Shown: positions 6,326 to 7,457 of the stretch, in pieces
Position numbering within the stretch: position 1 is the stretch's first letter
Layout: every line of letters starts with the position of its first letter
Assembly: GCA_964401455.1 (NCBI GenBank)
Contig: CAYNYI010000121.1
Location: 1-7,457, forward strand
DNA length: 7,457 bases
Reading direction: 5' to 3'
Source: CAYNYI01 sp964401455
GTDB taxonomy: Bacteria; Fibrobacterota; OXYB2-FULL-49-7; CAYNYI01
Made by a program: the position numbers and the translations under genes
The notes under the pieces: generated by a model
Seen by the model: only the letters and a program-made list of their open reading frames with translations
Database searches by the model: none
What the model was told of the DNA's origin: nothing

Positions 6326-7457
6326 ATGAAGATAGGTAAATTAGCATTATCAATTTCTATTTTGTTTTTTCTCTTTTTTGACGGTGTTTATGCCAAGTCA
6401 AAAGAAGAAAAGCTTCGCGAAAAGCTCAGGCAGCTTCAGGAAAAGAAACAAAAAATCAGACAGAAACAGGAAAAAGAAATTGAGAAAAACCTGGTAAATA
6501 AGGGTGAAGACCGCAGAAAATCCATTGAGCTGTTTGAAAAGATTGTTAATAATCCAAATACACCCAAGGCAAAGAAAGCCGATGCCATATTCACCCTTGC
6601 CAAGCTTTATTACGAAGAAGACGCCATGGAGTTTAAAAAAGCGTCCGAGGAGCATGCAAAATACCTTGATTCTCCAAATCCGCCCCCTGCTCCTCTCCCT
6701 GATTATTCCCGGTCGATAAATTTCTTTAACCGTCTATTATCCGAGTATCCTGAATTTGACAGGAGAGAGGAAGCGCTTTTCAGGCTCGGTAATCTATACA
6801 CCATAATAGGGGAGAACAGAAAAAGCCAGAAACCCTATCTCATTCTGGTTAAAGAATATCCAAATACAAGGAATCTGGGCATCGTTGCTCTTCGCATAGG
6901 GGAGAACTACTTTTTCGAACGCGAAAACAGAAAAGCTCTTGAATGGTATAAAAAGGCGACGGATCATCTCGGTCTGGGAGATCAGAATTATCTGCTGGCA
7001 CTTTTCCGGGTCGGTAACTGTTACTATAATCTCGGAGATTTTGATCAGGCTGTAGCTTATTTTTTCAAATATGTAGAAGAAGTCGATAATGGAAATTATC
7101 CCAAGTCCGGACTTAGAGAAGAAGCTATAGAATATCTCGCCATATCTTTTTCAGAGTATGAAAAAGGAGCTCAGAAGGCGCTTAAGTTTTTTGAGAAAAA
7201 AGGTGGCCGCGGTTATCAGGACACTGTTATTTATACTGTCGGTGTAAAAAACCGTGCTCACGATAAAAATGCCGAGGCGATTTTCGCTCTTGAATTTTTG
7301 CTTGATAATTATCCTCTTTATGTTGACGCTCCAAATGCCATCCGGCTTCTCATTGAAAGCTATATTGTTGAAAAAAATTATGACGAGGCGAATAACTGGC
7401 GCATACGCATGGTCACGGAGTATCATGAAAACAGCCGTTGGGCTGATGTGAATGACG
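6326..7457 (+). CDS. Periplasmic TPR protein with N-terminal coiled coil, AglT/GltE-like in layout (3' end outside window)
   Basis: The frame is open from ATG 6326 to the right edge, giving 377 visible residues with no stop. It starts six bases after the previous stop, with GGAA at 6311-6314 as a weak ribosome site. Residues 1-23 are a signal peptide (hydrophobic core, V-Y-A23 cleavage) with no lipobox. Residues about 24-59 are a Lys/Glu/Gln-rich coiled coil (EEKLREKLRQLQEKK). TPR-like helices fill the rest, including EEALFRLGNLY, GIVALRIGENYFFE, ALFRVGNCYYNLGDFDQA and ALKFFEKKGGRGY. A proline-rich linker (SPNPPPAPLPDYS, 116-128) interrupts the early repeats. This order (coiled coil, short repeats, a PPPxPDYSxSI-type linker, YP-spaced repeats, a GGxG break) resembles, from memory, the large TPR proteins of Myxococcota such as the gliding protein AglT/GltE. 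That resemblance needs a profile search. It probably works with the two proteins encoded just upstream. Confidence 0.85.
   Translation, partial: MKIGKLALSISILFFLFFDGVYAKSKEEKLREKLRQLQEKKQKIRQKQEKEIEKNLVNKGEDRRKSIELFEKIVNNPNTPKAKKADAIFTLAKLYYEEDAMEFKKASEEHAKYLDSPNPPPAPLPDYSRSINFFNRLLSEYPEFDRREEALFRLGNLYTIIGENRKSQKPYLILVKEYPNTRNLGIVALRIGENYFFERENRKALEWYKKATDHLGLGDQNYLLALFRVGNCYYNLGDFDQAVAYFFKYVEEVDNGNYPKSGLREEAIEYLAISFSEYEKGAQKALKFFEKKGGRGYQDTVIYTVGVKNRAHDKNAEAIFALEFLLDNYPLYVDAPNAIRLLIESYIVEKNYDEANNWRIRMVTEYHENSRWADVND

Overview
The window looks like chromosome from a Gram-negative (diderm) bacterium. Three consecutive genes encode exported envelope proteins: an OmpA-type peptidoglycan-binding protein, a predicted outer-membrane beta-barrel with a TPR tail, and a periplasmic TPR protein. 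The style of the proteins points, from memory of the families, towards the FCB group (Fibrobacterota, Bacteroidota and relatives) or a neighbouring candidate phylum. The clues are a PorV/UPF0164-like barrel, an OmpA protein with thrombospondin type 3 repeats, and a phosphohexomutase with a DPDxDR metal loop and an EGNGG sugar loop. This placement is an inference and no taxonomic marker gene is present. I see no tRNA, rRNA, CRISPR array, insertion sequence, integrase or phage gene.

Layout: (1) 1-809, + strand, the C-terminal part of a phosphomannomutase/phosphoglucosamine mutase family enzyme, cut by the left edge. (2) 828-2129, - strand, a complete UDP-glucose 6-dehydrogenase, convergent with the mutase across only 18 bases. 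(3) 2130-2403, an AT-rich 274-base divergent intergenic region with plausible sigma70-type promoters facing each way, whose -35 boxes form a 7-bp inverted repeat. (4) 2404-3894, + strand, a secreted parallel beta-helix / thrombospondin type 3 repeat / OmpA fusion. (5) 3920-6319, + strand, a barrel fused to a long TPR domain and a charged helical tail. (6) 6326-7457, + strand, a TPR protein with an N-terminal charged coiled coil, cut by the right edge.

Genes 1 and 2 belong to sugar-nucleotide metabolism: hexose-1-phosphate formation, and UDP-glucose to UDP-glucuronate for polysaccharide or glycan synthesis. Genes 4-6 are separated by 25 and 6 bases and are almost certainly one operon. Together they could form an assembly linking peptidoglycan (OmpA domain), the outer membrane (barrel) and periplasmic scaffolds (TPR). 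The last protein has the layout I remember for the AglT/GltE-type TPR proteins of myxobacterial gliding machinery. A trans-envelope motility or secretion machine is therefore a testable hypothesis, not a conclusion. The most noteworthy features are the two unusual domain fusions and their operonic pairing with this TPR protein.
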